A stretch of 50,065 bases of DNA from Pseudomonas sp. REP124 (GCF_020164475.1 NZ_JAIQWX010000033.1:1-50065); one strand, 5' to 3'; positions 1 through 8,612 are shown, counted from the stretch's first letter. Notes: generated from the sequence alone by a model not told the origin. Numbers and translations: made by a program.

Positions 1-38
1 GCTTCGCAGCCCAACGGGGGCAAGCCCCCTCGCCACAA
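1..38 (-). repeat. Single REP element
   Basis: A GC-rich imperfect palindrome with a GGGGGCAAGCCCCC core. It is the reverse complement of the GTGGCGAGGGGGCTTGCCCCC-type REP common in fluorescent pseudomonads. It sits just before cytX and is cut by the window edge, so a partner arm may lie upstream. It differs in subtype from every other REP in this window, which have TGTGGGAGC or TGTAGGAGC cores. Confidence 0.7.
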
Positions 39-69
39 GGAATTTGGTGACAAAACAACAAATGTCCCT

Positions 70-87
70 CTGAGATAACACCCTTGA
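70..87 (+). promoter_or_regulatory. TPP-riboswitch-like core motif (possibly a remnant)
   Basis: CTGAGAT, three bases, ACCC, then TTGA reproduces the conserved THI-box core (CUGAGA-N-ACCCUUUGA) of thiamin pyrophosphate riboswitches. CytX-type transporters are classic members of that regulon. The 3' half of the aptamer (CCUGAUC... and GCGNAGGGA) is not recognisable, the 5' pairing arm is not visible, and a REP occupies the space upstream. The motif even contains the annotated TTG start. I read it as a decayed fragment or a coincidence, not as a working switch. Confidence 0.25.
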
Positions 88-1376
88 GCATTCAACCCAG
101 CACTTACTCTCCAGACATCGCAGTGCCGACCGACAAACGTGTCTTCGGCGGCCGCGATCTGTTTTCCCTGTGGTTCTCCCTGGGCATCGGCCTGATGGTC
201 CTGCAGACCGGCGCCTTGCTCGCGCCCGGTCTGGGTCTGTCCGGTTCGTTGCTGGCGATTTTCCTCGGCACTCTGGTCGGCGTTCTGTTGCTGGCTTCGG
301 TCGGCGTGATCGGCAGCGACACCGGCCTGTCGTCGATGGCGGCGCTCAAGCTCAGTCTCGGCAAGCACGGCGCCAGCGTGCCGGCGGTGCTGAACCTGCT
401 GCAACTGATCGGTTGGGGCTCGTTCGAAATCATCGTCATGCGCGACGCCGCCAGCCTCTTGGGCGCTCGTGCCTTCAGCGAAGGCAGCCTGTTGTCGAAC
501 CCGATGCTCTGGACCCTGTTCTTCGGCGGTCTGGCAACCCTGCTGGCTGTCAGCGGTCCGCTGACTTTCGTGCGGCAGATCCTGCGCAAGTGGGGCATCT
601 GGTTGCTGCTGGCCGCGTGCATCTGGCTGACCTGGAACCTGTTCGCCAAGGCTGACCTGGCCGCGTTGTGGGCCCAGGCCGGTGACGGTTCGATGCCGTT
701 TGCCGTGGGTTTCGACATTGCCATCGCCATGCCGCTGTCGTGGCTGCCGCTGATTGCCGACTACTCGCGTTTCGGCAAGCGCGCGAAAAACGTCTTCGGT
801 GGCACCGCCATAGGCTTCTTCATAGGTAACTTCTGGCTGATGAGCCTGGGCGTGGCCTACACCCTGGCGTTCGCGCCGAGCGGTGAAGTCAATGCCTTGC
901 TGCTGGCGCTGGCCGGTGCGGGTCTGGGGATTCCGCTGCTGCTGATTCTGCTCGATGAGTCGGAAAACGCCTTTGCCGACATTCACTCGGCGGCGGTGTC
1001 CAGCGGGATTCTGTTGCGTATGAAAGTCGAACACCTGGCGCTGGCTATCGGCGTGGTCTGCACCCTGATCGCCTTGCTGGCGCCGCTGGCGCAGTACCAG
1101 AACTTCCTGCTGCTGATCGGTTCGGTGTTCGCGCCGCTGTTCGGCGTGGTGCTGGTGGATCACTTCATCCTGCGCAAGCGCAGCGGCCAGGTGGCGTCAG
1201 CCGCATTGCGCTGGCCGGCGCTGCTGGCCTGGCTGGGCGGGATCAGCACTTATCATCTGCTGGCCAACCTGTATCCGGACGTTGGTGCAACCCTGCCGGC
1301 ATTGATCCTGGCAGGGCTGCTGCAGCTGGTGCTGGGTCGTGCCTTCAGCTACGGCCAGGAAACAGCTCGGGCTTGA
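84..1376 (+). CDS. cytX: CytX, NCS1-family hydroxymethylpyrimidine transporter
   Basis: A 430-residue, very hydrophobic protein with about 12 predicted membrane helices, the length and build of the NCS1 nucleobase permeases (CodB/cytosine permease group). The CytX branch is thought to import the thiamin pyrimidine precursor HMP across the inner membrane for salvage. The early GLMVLQTGALLAPGLG helix and a mid-protein PLSWLPLIADYSRFGK segment are typical of the family. The start is a TTG with only a weak GAG upstream; an in-frame GTG at 123 is the alternative. The 3' end overlaps the convergent lipoprotein gene by 32 bases. Family membership is firm; HMP as substrate is inferred from the CytX subgroup. 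Confidence 0.85.
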   Translation: MSIQPSTYSPDIAVPTDKRVFGGRDLFSLWFSLGIGLMVLQTGALLAPGLGLSGSLLAIFLGTLVGVLLLASVGVIGSDTGLSSMAALKLSLGKHGASVPAVLNLLQLIGWGSFEIIVMRDAASLLGARAFSEGSLLSNPMLWTLFFGGLATLLAVSGPLTFVRQILRKWGIWLLLAACIWLTWNLFAKADLAALWAQAGDGSMPFAVGFDIAIAMPLSWLPLIADYSRFGKRAKNVFGGTAIGFFIGNFWLMSLGVAYTLAFAPSGEVNALLLALAGAGLGIPLLLILLDESENAFADIHSAAVSSGILLRMKVEHLALAIGVVCTLIALLAPLAQYQNFLLLIGSVFAPLFGVVLVDHFILRKRSGQVASAALRWPALLAWLGGISTYHLLANLYPDVGATLPALILAGLLQLVLGRAFSYGQETARA

Positions 1377-2091
1377 GGATGCCATTGAGGCGAGGGTAGG
1401 GGATCTTCAGTTCGACATGGCCCAGCGCGTAAGGCGCGATGCTGCTGGTTTCGTACTTGAGGATCACCCCGCCATAGGTCAGCGCCACGTTCTGGGTTTT
1501 CTGGAACGGCCAGCTCTTGACGAACTCCGGTTCCTGATCGAGCTTGGTGCTGATCAACCAGCTGTTGTGCGCAACTTGCGCCGCTTTCCAGAACGCTTCT
1601 TCCTGCCCCGGCACCAGCATGTCCGACAGCGTCAGCACCTTGTGCTCCTGGCGCGAATAGTTGATGAAGCCGCGGCCCGGCGTGCCATGGGCACCGCCGG
1701 TGTCCAGGTAGCTGGACAACTCGACAATCACCAGACCGTCATGCTGCTCGCGTACTTTCGCCTGCAGATAACTGCTGTATTTGGGACCTGCGTTGCGCAA
1801 AAACTGCTCGCGATATGCCGCCAGCGTCGGCGCGGCCGGGGCGTCTGGCGAGGTGCGGGTCATTTGCAGCAGGCGCTTTTCGACGATGCTGTCCAGCGCA
1901 GGCTCGGCGGGAAAGTGCACGGTGTCGATGTTCACCAGCGGGCAATCCTGGTCCGAACAGCCTGGTTTCAACTGTTCGGTGGCGTCGCGGGTGGTCTCCA
2001 GCGGCACGCGATAGTTGGGCTGAAACAGGCTCTGGCAGGCGCCCAGGGTCAGGGCGATAGCGGCCGCGGAGGCAATTTTAAAAAGCGACAT
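1345..2091 (-). CDS. RsiV/DUF3298-family outer-membrane lipoprotein
   Basis: A 248-residue protein with a clear lipoprotein signal: hydrophobic segment, then LGAC with the lipidated Cys at residue 19. Gln follows the Cys, which favours sorting to the outer membrane. The mature part resembles the DUF4163/DUF3298 fold of RsiV and PdaC-like proteins, including the SSYLDTGGAHG stretch around residue 130 and a C-terminal PYALGHVELKIPYPRL segment. In RsiV that fold binds lysozyme, but a role here is unknown. GAAGGA precedes the ATG by six bases. It is convergent with cytX and appears to be a single-gene unit. Confidence 0.75.
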   Translation of the reverse strand: MSLFKIASAAAIALTLGACQSLFQPNYRVPLETTRDATEQLKPGCSDQDCPLVNIDTVHFPAEPALDSIVEKRLLQMTRTSPDAPAAPTLAAYREQFLRNAGPKYSSYLQAKVREQHDGLVIVELSSYLDTGGAHGTPGRGFINYSRQEHKVLTLSDMLVPGQEEAFWKAAQVAHNSWLISTKLDQEPEFVKSWPFQKTQNVALTYGGVILKYETSSIAPYALGHVELKIPYPRLNGILKPELFPGRS

Positions 2092-2312
2092 GGGTGTCCT
2101 TCATAAAACAGGGAAAGGCAAAAAGTTACCCGCTTCGACTCTCAACAGCGCAGTCAGTTCGCCACTAAGCTAATTAGAGTGGGTTTCGTCCTCACCGTCT
2201 ATCCCGCTGACGGGAAAGGGGCTGCATCAAACGGCGCGGGCGCGTTAGGATGGCGCGAAGTCGAGGTTGTACAAAAAGACCTCGTATTGGATTTGTAGCA
2301 TCGAGGATCGAC
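2092..2312. other. Intergenic region between divergent lipoprotein gene and nudF
   Basis: This 221-base gap must hold the promoters of both neighbours. I see no strong sigma-70 pair. A six-base inverted repeat (CGAGGT at 2262-2267, ACCTCG at 2279-2284) lies about 30 bases before nudF and has no T-run, so it could be a leader hairpin. Nothing else stands out. Confidence 0.4.
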
Positions 2313-2930
2313 ATGACTGATTTTGCCAACGCCATTCCGACCGCCGTCGATATCGTTCGGCGCGAAAAGTGCTTCGAGGGCTTTTACAAGCTCGATCGAG
2401 TGCACTTGCGACACGAATTGTTCGCCGGAGGCATGAGTCGTGAAATCAGCCGTGAATTGTTCGTGCGCCACGATGCGGTGTGTGTGCTGCCTTACGATCC
2501 GCAGCGCGATGAAGTTGTACTGATCGAGCAGTTTCGCGTCGGCGCTCTGGGCAAGACCGACAATCCGTGGCTGCTCGAAATGGTCGCTGGTCTGATCGAC
2601 AAGGATGAACAACCGGAAGAAGTTGCTCACCGCGAAGGGCAGGAGGAAGCTGGGGTGGTATTCGGGGCGCTGTGGCCGATAACCAAATATTTCCCATCCC
2701 CTGGCGGCAGTGATGAATTCGTACACCTGTACCTGGGGCGTTGCCAGACAACCGGGGTCGGCGGCCTGCATGGGCTGGAGGAAGAAGCAGAAGATATTCG
2801 TGTCTCGGTCTGGGCGTTCGAAGATGCCCTGCAAGCCGTGCGCGACGGACGTATTGCCAACGCGGCCACGATCATTGCCTTGCAATGGCTGGCTTTGAAC
2901 CGCGTTGAAGTGAGGGGGCTATGGTCGTAA
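2313..2930 (+). CDS. nudF: NudF, ADP-ribose pyrophosphatase
   Basis: A Nudix hydrolase of 205 residues, expected to split ADP-ribose into AMP and ribose-5-phosphate in the cytoplasm. The Nudix box is complete: a Gly in AGLIDKDE, then REGQEEAGV, matching GX5EX7REUXEEXGU. Length fits E. coli NudF (209). I chose the ATG at 2313 because GAGG lies seven bases before it; a longer in-frame reading from 2250 has no ribosome site and an unlikely N-terminus. The stop overlaps the next start by 10 bases, so nudF and the DUF1249 gene are co-translated. It heads the nudF-DUF1249-cpdA-yqiA-parE block conserved in gamma-proteobacteria. Confidence 0.93.
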   Translation: MTDFANAIPTAVDIVRREKCFEGFYKLDRVHLRHELFAGGMSREISRELFVRHDAVCVLPYDPQRDEVVLIEQFRVGALGKTDNPWLLEMVAGLIDKDEQPEEVAHREGQEEAGVVFGALWPITKYFPSPGGSDEFVHLYLGRCQTTGVGGLHGLEEEAEDIRVSVWAFEDALQAVRDGRIANAATIIALQWLALNRVEVRGLWS

Positions 2931-3373
2931 ACAAGCTGCGCGAGCGCTATCGGGTTGATCTGGCGGGGTTGCAAGCATCCTGCGAGGCGAACTACGCGCG
3001 CCTGATGCGACTGCTGCCGGACATGCGCACCGAGCCTGCGGCGCGGCGCATCGCCGTGACCCATGGCGACCAGATGCTCGGGGTGCTGGCGCTGGAAGTG
3101 CTGCAGGTCTGTCCGTACACCACCACCCTGCAAGTGCGCCAGGAACACAGCCTGCCCTGGCTGCCGGTGCCGCAACTGGAAGTGCAGGTCTATCACGACG
3201 CCTGCATGGCCGAAGTGGTCAGCGCCGAACATGCCCGACGCTTTCGCGGCATCTATCCTTACCCGAACGCCTTCATGCATCAGCCTGACGAAAAGGCCCA
3301 GCTGAACATGTTCCTGGGCGAATGGCTGAGCCATTGCCTGGCGCTGGGGCATGAGTACGAAGTCGTGCGTTAA
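2921..3373 (+). CDS. DUF1249 (YqiB-like) protein
   Basis: A soluble 150-residue protein without signal peptide or membrane segment. It matches the YqiB/DUF1249 family, which in enterics and pseudomonads is found between nudF and cpdA. Its function is not known. The sequence starts VNKLRERYRVDLAGLQASCEANY and carries a central QLEVQVYHDACMAEV and a C-terminal YPNAFMHQPDEK stretch that I recall as family features. GAGGGGG stands just before the ATG, which overlaps the nudF stop. Its place among nucleotide-handling genes suggests a housekeeping role, but that is only context. Confidence 0.85.
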   Translation: MVVNKLRERYRVDLAGLQASCEANYARLMRLLPDMRTEPAARRIAVTHGDQMLGVLALEVLQVCPYTTTLQVRQEHSLPWLPVPQLEVQVYHDACMAEVVSAEHARRFRGIYPYPNAFMHQPDEKAQLNMFLGEWLSHCLALGHEYEVVR

Positions 3374-3477
3374 CGTTCTTGTGAACTGCGTCAGGTTCGC
3401 CGATTCCCCTTTTCCCTCATCCCCCAGCATAATTGCGCCACTGACCCCATCCCGTGATCACGCCCTGGGAGAACGCC

Positions 3478-4293
3478 TTGCCGAGCGTATCCACATTGAC
3501 CACCGCCGATCAGGCGTTGCTGGTGCAACTCTCCGACAGCCACCTGTTTGCCGAGGCAGACGGTGCGCTGTTGGGCATGAATACCCGTGACAGCCTGCAG
3601 AAAGTCATCGAACTGGTGCGCATGCAGCAGCCGCGGATCGACCTGATTCTGGCCACCGGCGATCTTTCCCAGGACGGCACGCTGGAGTCCTACCAGCAGT
3701 TTCGCGACGCGACCCGGCAGCTGGATGCGCCGGCGCGCTGGATTCCCGGCAATCACGACGAACCGCAAATCATGGCCGAAGCCGTGGTGGGCAGTGCCTT
3801 GCTGGAGTCGGTGGTGGACATCGGCAACTGGCGCGTCACGTTGCTCGATTCAGCCGTGCCGGGCTCGGTGCCGGGGTATTTGCAGGACGACCAACTGCAA
3901 TTGCTGGCGCGTTCGTTGAGCGAGGCGCCGCAGCGTCATCATCTGGTGTGCTTCCATCACCATCCGGTATCCATCGGTTGTGCCTGGATGGAACCGATCG
4001 GCCTGCGCAATCCCGATGCATTGTTTGCCGTGCTGGATCGTTTTCCACAGGTGCGCGCCGTGCTCTGGGGCCATGTGCATCAGGAGATCGATCAGTTTCG
4101 CAACGACGTGCGCCTGATCGCATCGCCCTCGACCTGCATTCAGTTCGAGCCGGGCAGCGAGGATTTCAAGGTGGGCGAACAGGCGCCGGGCTATCGCTGG
4201 CTGCGCCTGTTGCCGGACGGGCAGCTGGAAACGGGGGTGGAGCGGGTGACCGGTTTCGAATTCACCGTGGATTACGGCTCCAACGGCTACTGA
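3478..4293 (+). CDS. cpdA: CpdA, 3',5'-cyclic AMP phosphodiesterase
   Basis: A 271-residue calcineurin-like metallophosphoesterase predicted to hydrolyse cAMP to AMP, so setting the level that activates Vfr/CRP. The metal ligand motifs appear in order: DSH near residue 20, GDLSQDG near 66, GNHDE near 92, FHHHP near 160, and GHVH near 197. I prefer the TTG at 3478, with GGGAGA five bases upstream, over the GTG at 3454, which would add eight residues of poor conservation. It follows DUF1249 after 104 bases and is separated from yqiA by a REPIN. Confidence 0.92.
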   Translation: MPSVSTLTTADQALLVQLSDSHLFAEADGALLGMNTRDSLQKVIELVRMQQPRIDLILATGDLSQDGTLESYQQFRDATRQLDAPARWIPGNHDEPQIMAEAVVGSALLESVVDIGNWRVTLLDSAVPGSVPGYLQDDQLQLLARSLSEAPQRHHLVCFHHHPVSIGCAWMEPIGLRNPDALFAVLDRFPQVRAVLWGHVHQEIDQFRNDVRLIASPSTCIQFEPGSEDFKVGEQAPGYRWLRLLPDGQLETGVERVTGFEFTVDYGSNGY

Positions 4294-4325
4294 TTCAGTC
4301 GTCATATCCAAAATATCGGCGCGGC

Positions 4326-4417
4326 CATCGCGGGCAAGCCCGCTCCCACAGGTTTTTCGTCGTTTACACTATTTGTGTTCACTGAAGATCCTTGTGGGAG
4401 CGGGCTTGCCCGCGATG
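4326..4417. repeat. REPIN (paired inverted REPs, tail-inside)
   Basis: Arm 4326-4350 is the exact reverse complement of arm 4393-4417 (core TGTGGGAGCGGGCTTGCCCG, then CGATG). The TGTGGGAG ends face each other across a 42-base spacer. It lies between cpdA and yqiA, where it may affect mRNA stability or partial termination. Confidence 0.85.
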
Positions 4418-4511
4418 GCGTCCGTCCAGGCGACATAATTCCCACGAATATCCCGATTTGCCCGACACCCTGTAAACTCCGCCATCTTTACCCGACGCAC
4501 AGGGAGTCCCC

Positions 4512-5120
4512 ATGTCCGGCTCGATCCTCTACATCCACGGTTTCAACAGCGCGCCCGCCTCGAAAAAGGCCACGGTGTTGAGCGAAGTGATGGAGCGCCT
4601 GGGCCTGAGCGATCATCTGCGGGTGCCAGCCTTGCATCACCACCCGCGCCAGGCCATTGGCCAGCTGGAGCAGGCGATTGCCGAGCTCGGTCGGCCGCTG
4701 CTGGTCGGCAGCTCGCTCGGCGGCTACTATGCGACTCATCTGGCCGAGCGTCATGGCTTGAAAGCCCTGTTGATCAACCCTGCTGTCAGTCCGCACCGGA
4801 TGTTCGACGGATTTCTGGGAACGCAGAAAAACCTGTATACCGATGAGGCCTGGGAACTGACCCACGACCACGTGACGGCCCTGGCCGAGCTGGAAGTGCC
4901 GGCGCCGCAGGATCCCCATCGTTATCAGGTGTGGTTGCAGACCGGGGACGAAACGTTGGACTATCGCCTCGCCCAGCAGTATTACCGGGCCTGCGCCTTG
5001 CGCATCCAGGCCGGTGGCGACCATGGTTTCCAGGGTTTTGCCGAACGCCTTCCGGCAATGCTGAGTTTTGCCGGCATTGGCGCGGATCAGTATCAGGCGA
5101 TCGATTTCGCGGCACTGTGA
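4512..5120 (+). CDS. yqiA: YqiA, alpha/beta-hydrolase esterase
   Basis: A 202-residue small esterase of the UPF0227/YqiA family (E. coli YqiA 193). The catalytic set is visible: an early HGFNSAP oxyanion region, the nucleophile elbow GSSLGG near residue 63, an Asp in TGDETLD near 142, and His in GGDHGF near 164. E. coli YqiA hydrolyses palmitoyl-CoA and p-nitrophenyl esters; the physiological substrate is unknown. AGGGAG precedes the ATG by about seven bases. Directly upstream of parE, as in E. coli, which suggests co-transcription. Confidence 0.9.
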   Translation: MSGSILYIHGFNSAPASKKATVLSEVMERLGLSDHLRVPALHHHPRQAIGQLEQAIAELGRPLLVGSSLGGYYATHLAERHGLKALLINPAVSPHRMFDGFLGTQKNLYTDEAWELTHDHVTALAELEVPAPQDPHRYQVWLQTGDETLDYRLAQQYYRACALRIQAGGDHGFQGFAERLPAMLSFAGIGADQYQAIDFAAL

Positions 5121-5136
5121 CCCCTGCCACTTTTGG

Positions 5137-5172
5137 CACTGAATTTTTTTCACTGAACAGCTTTTCACTGAA
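5137..5172 (+). repeat. Three direct CACTGAA repeats before parE
   Basis: CACTGAA occurs at 5137-5143, 5151-5157 and 5166-5172, with T-rich spacers of seven or eight bases, in the 67-base gap between yqiA and parE. The 14-15 base period is not a helical repeat. It could be slippage duplication or a binding site. Confidence 0.5.
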
Positions 5173-5187
5173 GGACGACGAGACCCC

Positions 5188-7095
5188 ATGGCCACTCCCA
5201 GCGCTAGCTCCTATAACGCCGACGCCATCGAAGTCCTCTCGGGCCTCGACCCGGTGCGCAAGCGCCCCGGCATGTACACCGACACCAGCCGACCGAACCA
5301 CCTCGCCCAGGAAGTCATCGACAACAGCGTCGACGAAGCGCTGGCCGGGCACGCCAAATCGGTGCAGGTCATCCTGCACGCCGATCACTCGCTGGAAGTC
5401 AGTGACGACGGTCGCGGCATGCCGGTGGACATTCACCCCGAAGAAGGCGTGTCGGGCGTCGAACTGATCCTCACCAAGCTCCACGCGGGCGGCAAATTCT
5501 CCAACAAGAACTACCAGTTCTCCGGCGGTCTGCACGGGGTGGGTATTTCCGTGGTCAACGCCCTGTCGACCGAAGTGCGGGTGCGGGTCAAACGCGACGG
5601 CAACGAATATCAGATGACCTTCGCCGATGGCTTCAAGGCCACCGAGCTGGAAATCGTCGGCAGCGTCGGCAAACGCAACACCGGGACCAGCGTGTTTTTC
5701 TCCCCGGACCCGAAATACTTCGATTCGCCGAAATTCTCCATCAGCCGCCTCAAGCACGTACTCAAGGCCAAGGCTGTACTGTGCCCGGGGCTGCTGGTCA
5801 GCTTTGAAGACAAGGCTACCGGCGAGAAAGTCGAATGGCATTACGAAGACGGTCTGCGTTCCTATCTGGTAGACGCGGTCAGCGAATTCGAACGCCTGCC
5901 GAACGAACCGTTCTGCGGCAGCCTGGCCGGTAACAAGGAAGCGGTGGACTGGGCGCTGCTGTGGTTGCCGGAAGGTGGCGATGCGGTGCAGGAAAGCTAC
6001 GTCAACCTGATCCCGACCGCCCAAGGCGGTACTCACGTCAACGGCCTGCGCCAGGGCCTGCTCGACGCGATGCGCGAGTTTTGCGAGTTCCGCAACCTGC
6101 TGCCGCGTGGCGTCAAGCTGGCGCCGGAAGACGTGTGGGAGCGTATCGCCTTCGTGCTGTCGATGAAGATGCAGGAGCCGCAATTCTCCGGCCAGACCAA
6201 GGAGCGTCTGTCGTCCCGTGAAGCGGCGGCGTTTGTTTCCGGTGTGGTCAAGGATGCGTTCAGCCTGTGGCTCAACGCCCATCCGGAAACCGGTCTGGCA
6301 CTGGCGGAGCTGGCGATCAACAACGCCGGCCGTCGCCTGAAGGCGAGCAAGAAAGTCGAGCGCAAGCGCATCACCCAAGGGCCGGCGCTGCCGGGCAAGC
6401 TCGCCGACTGCGCCGGGCAGGACCCGATGCGTTCCGAGCTGTTCCTGGTGGAAGGTGACTCCGCCGGCGGTTCGGCCAAGCAGGCGCGGGATAAAGAGTT
6501 CCAGGCGATCCTGCCGTTGCGCGGCAAGATCCTCAACACCTGGGAAGTTGACGGCAGCGAAGTGCTGGCCAGCCAGGAAGTGCACAACATCGCCGTGGCG
6601 ATCGGTGTCGATCCGGGTGCAGCGGACATGAGCCAACTGCGCTACGGCAAGATCTGCATCCTCGCCGACGCCGACTCCGACGGCCTGCACATCGCAACTC
6701 TTCTGTGTGCCCTGTTCGTCCAGCACTTCCGTGCGCTGGTCGAAGCCGGTCACGTCTACGTCGCCATGCCGCCGCTGTACCGCATCGACCTGGGCAAGGA
6801 AATCTACTACGCCCTGGACGAAGCCGAGCGCGATGGCATCCTCGATCGTCTGGTTGCCGAGAAGAAACGCGGCAAGCCACAGGTCACCCGATTCAAGGGT
6901 CTGGGTGAAATGAACCCGCCACAGCTGCGTGAAACCACCATGGATCCGAACACTCGACGTCTGGTGCAACTGACCTTGGGCGAAGACTTCGCTGCGACCT
7001 CGGAGATGATGGACATGCTGCTGGCGAAAAAGCGCGCCAGTGACCGCAAAAGCTGGCTTGAGTCCAAGGGCAATCTAGCCGAGGTGCTGAGCTGA
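5188..7095 (+). CDS. parE: ParE, DNA topoisomerase IV subunit B
   Basis: The 635-residue ATPase subunit of topoisomerase IV, which with ParC unlinks daughter chromosomes. The GHKL ATP site shows EVIDNSVDE at 42-50 and DDGRG at 73-77. The TOPRIM domain carries LVEGDSAGGSAK near 420, the DADSDG metal-binding segment near 495, and RFKGLGEMNP near 570. It is distinguished from GyrB by length (about 630 against 800) and by DADSDG. The stop TGA overlaps the start of the next gene by one base, so translation of the downstream exported protein is coupled to ParE. Confidence 0.97.
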   Translation: MATPSASSYNADAIEVLSGLDPVRKRPGMYTDTSRPNHLAQEVIDNSVDEALAGHAKSVQVILHADHSLEVSDDGRGMPVDIHPEEGVSGVELILTKLHAGGKFSNKNYQFSGGLHGVGISVVNALSTEVRVRVKRDGNEYQMTFADGFKATELEIVGSVGKRNTGTSVFFSPDPKYFDSPKFSISRLKHVLKAKAVLCPGLLVSFEDKATGEKVEWHYEDGLRSYLVDAVSEFERLPNEPFCGSLAGNKEAVDWALLWLPEGGDAVQESYVNLIPTAQGGTHVNGLRQGLLDAMREFCEFRNLLPRGVKLAPEDVWERIAFVLSMKMQEPQFSGQTKERLSSREAAAFVSGVVKDAFSLWLNAHPETGLALAELAINNAGRRLKASKKVERKRITQGPALPGKLADCAGQDPMRSELFLVEGDSAGGSAKQARDKEFQAILPLRGKILNTWEVDGSEVLASQEVHNIAVAIGVDPGAADMSQLRYGKICILADADSDGLHIATLLCALFVQHFRALVEAGHVYVAMPPLYRIDLGKEIYYALDEAERDGILDRLVAEKKRGKPQVTRFKGLGEMNPPQLRETTMDPNTRRLVQLTLGEDFAATSEMMDMLLAKKRASDRKSWLESKGNLAEVLS

Positions 7096-8084
7096 TGCGT
7101 CAGGGCTTTGCCCTGGCGTGTGCGTTGCTGCTGACCTCGATCACGGTCTCTGCCGAACCGGCACCCCAACTGCGTCTGTTGTCCGAGCATGCCGTCGAAG
7201 GCATGCGCGGCGGCAACCTGTCGGGCCTGGCTCAGTGCGGCAAGGAGCTGTGGGCGGTTTCCGACCGCGACGACGATCAGATCTATCGCCTGCCCACCGG
7301 CGACGGTGTCTGGCACGCTGAAACCGTGGGCATCGATGTTCCGCCGGTACCCGATAGCGGTTTGCCCTGGGGGCTGCGCGCTCGCGCCTGGGTCGCATCC
7401 TTCGTGCGCGGCGGCGATCTGGATTTCGAAGGCATTACCTGCGACAGCGCCGGCAATCGTTACGTCGTCAGCGAGGCCCACGCCGCCGTGCTGCAGATTC
7501 CCCCAACGGGGCCGAGTTCCTGGCTGAAGATTTCGCCGCTGATGGTTCGTGAAGCGCGGGCCAGGGGCCTGTTGTTGAACTTCAATGCAGTGTTTGAAGG
7601 TCTGGCAATCAATCCTGAGGGTGACCAGCTGTGGTTGGCCGCCGAGCGCGAGAGCCGCGGATTGTTGCTGATCAAGCGCAAGCAGACGGTCTGGGATTGC
7701 GATGGTGGCTGCGTACTGCTGAGCGAAGCCGGAAAGGAGATGCAGCCTTCGCAGTTTCCGGGCGCCAAGCCGATGCCCCGGGATTTCGCCGACCTGTCGC
7801 TGTACAACGGCAAGCTGTTTACCCTCGAACGCAATGCGTACGAGATCTGCCGTCGTGACGCGGTGACGGCCAAGGTCGAGCGCTGCTGGTCGTTTGCCGA
7901 GGATGCATTGAAGGAAAATCGTCGTTATCCACAGTCCTTCGGGCTGGCGGAAGCCTTGGTCATCGATGAGCAGGGCGCCTGGATCGGCATCGATAACAAT
8001 AATGATGCCCGCGCCGATGGCGAGAACCGTCCGATTGTCTGGCGTTTCGCCGCGCCCGAGGGCGGCTGGAGCGCCAAGCCGTGA
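7095..8084 (+). CDS. Exported esterase-like phytase-family (beta-propeller) protein
   Basis: A 329-residue protein with a Sec signal peptide; cleavage is likely after VSA at residue 20. The rest matches the esterase-like activity of phytase family (PF13449), a predicted beta-propeller: LSGLAQCGKELWAVSDRD, LDFEGIT near 113, FEGLAINPEGDQLWLAAE near 165, and a late AEALVIDEQGAWIGIDNN. Such proteins are periplasmic or secreted and mostly uncharacterised; the name does not prove phytase activity. One-base overlap with parE and four-base overlap with the next gene place it in the parE-parC operon, an odd home for an envelope protein. Confidence 0.8.
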   Translation: MRQGFALACALLLTSITVSAEPAPQLRLLSEHAVEGMRGGNLSGLAQCGKELWAVSDRDDDQIYRLPTGDGVWHAETVGIDVPPVPDSGLPWGLRARAWVASFVRGGDLDFEGITCDSAGNRYVVSEAHAAVLQIPPTGPSSWLKISPLMVREARARGLLLNFNAVFEGLAINPEGDQLWLAAERESRGLLLIKRKQTVWDCDGGCVLLSEAGKEMQPSQFPGAKPMPRDFADLSLYNGKLFTLERNAYEICRRDAVTAKVERCWSFAEDALKENRRYPQSFGLAEALVIDEQGAWIGIDNNNDARADGENRPIVWRFAAPEGGWSAKP

Positions 8085-8605
8085 GCCGGCAAACCCCGGG
8101 GCAGCGTGCCGGTCGGGTGATGCTGGTGCTGGCGTGGTGTGCCGCGCTGTTTCTGGCGACGCGATTTTTTGGCCAGTGGGAAGAGCGCCAGCAGAACCCG
8201 AATGTGGTGGTCAGCTCGGAACAGGGCGATGGTTTCATCGAGGTGAAACTGGTCAGTAACGCCCAGGGGCATTTCGTCGCCAGTGGCCATATCAACGGCC
8301 AGCCGGTGGACTTCATGCTCGACACCGGGGCGACTGACGTGGCGATCCCGGCGCAATTGGCCGAGCGCCTGAAGCTGGAACAAGGTTTCGGTGTGACCCT
8401 GAGCACGGCCAACGGCCTGAGCCAGGGCTATCGCACCCGTATCGACCGCCTGCAACTGGGCGACATCGTGCTGCGGGACGTCCGCGCACTGGTGGCGCCC
8501 GGCCTGCATGGCGACCAGGTGCTGCTCGGCATGAGCGCCCTGAACAAACTTGAATTTACCCAGCGCGGTGGCACCATGCTGCTGCGCCAGACAACGAACC
8601 GATGA
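8081..8605 (+). CDS. Membrane-anchored retropepsin-like aspartic protease
   Basis: A 174-residue protein with one N-terminal helix (about 13-29), probably leaving the rest in the periplasm. The soluble part is a single-lobe aspartic protease of the TIGR02281/clan AA type: [13 protein letters not shown] near residue 78 has the catalytic DTGA, and a late [13 protein letters not shown] is the usual hydrophobic-GMS-L-N element. One catalytic Asp per chain means the active form should be a dimer, as in retroviral proteases. It starts at a GTG overlapping the upstream stop, and ends seven bases before parC. No substrate is known. Confidence 0.82.
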   Translation: MSRQTPGQRAGRVMLVLAWCAALFLATRFFGQWEERQQNPNVVVSSEQGDGFIEVKLVSNAQGHFVASGHINGQPVDFMLDTGATDVAIPAQLAERLKLEQGFGVTLSTANGLSQGYRTRIDRLQLGDIVLRDVRALVAPGLHGDQVLLGMSALNKLEFTQRGGTMLLRQTTNR

Positions 8606-8612
8606 GGCCCGC

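Noticed and set aside
4786..6969. A 727-codon open reading on the minus strand
   Set aside because: Antisense to yqiA and parE, low-complexity composition, no ribosome site.
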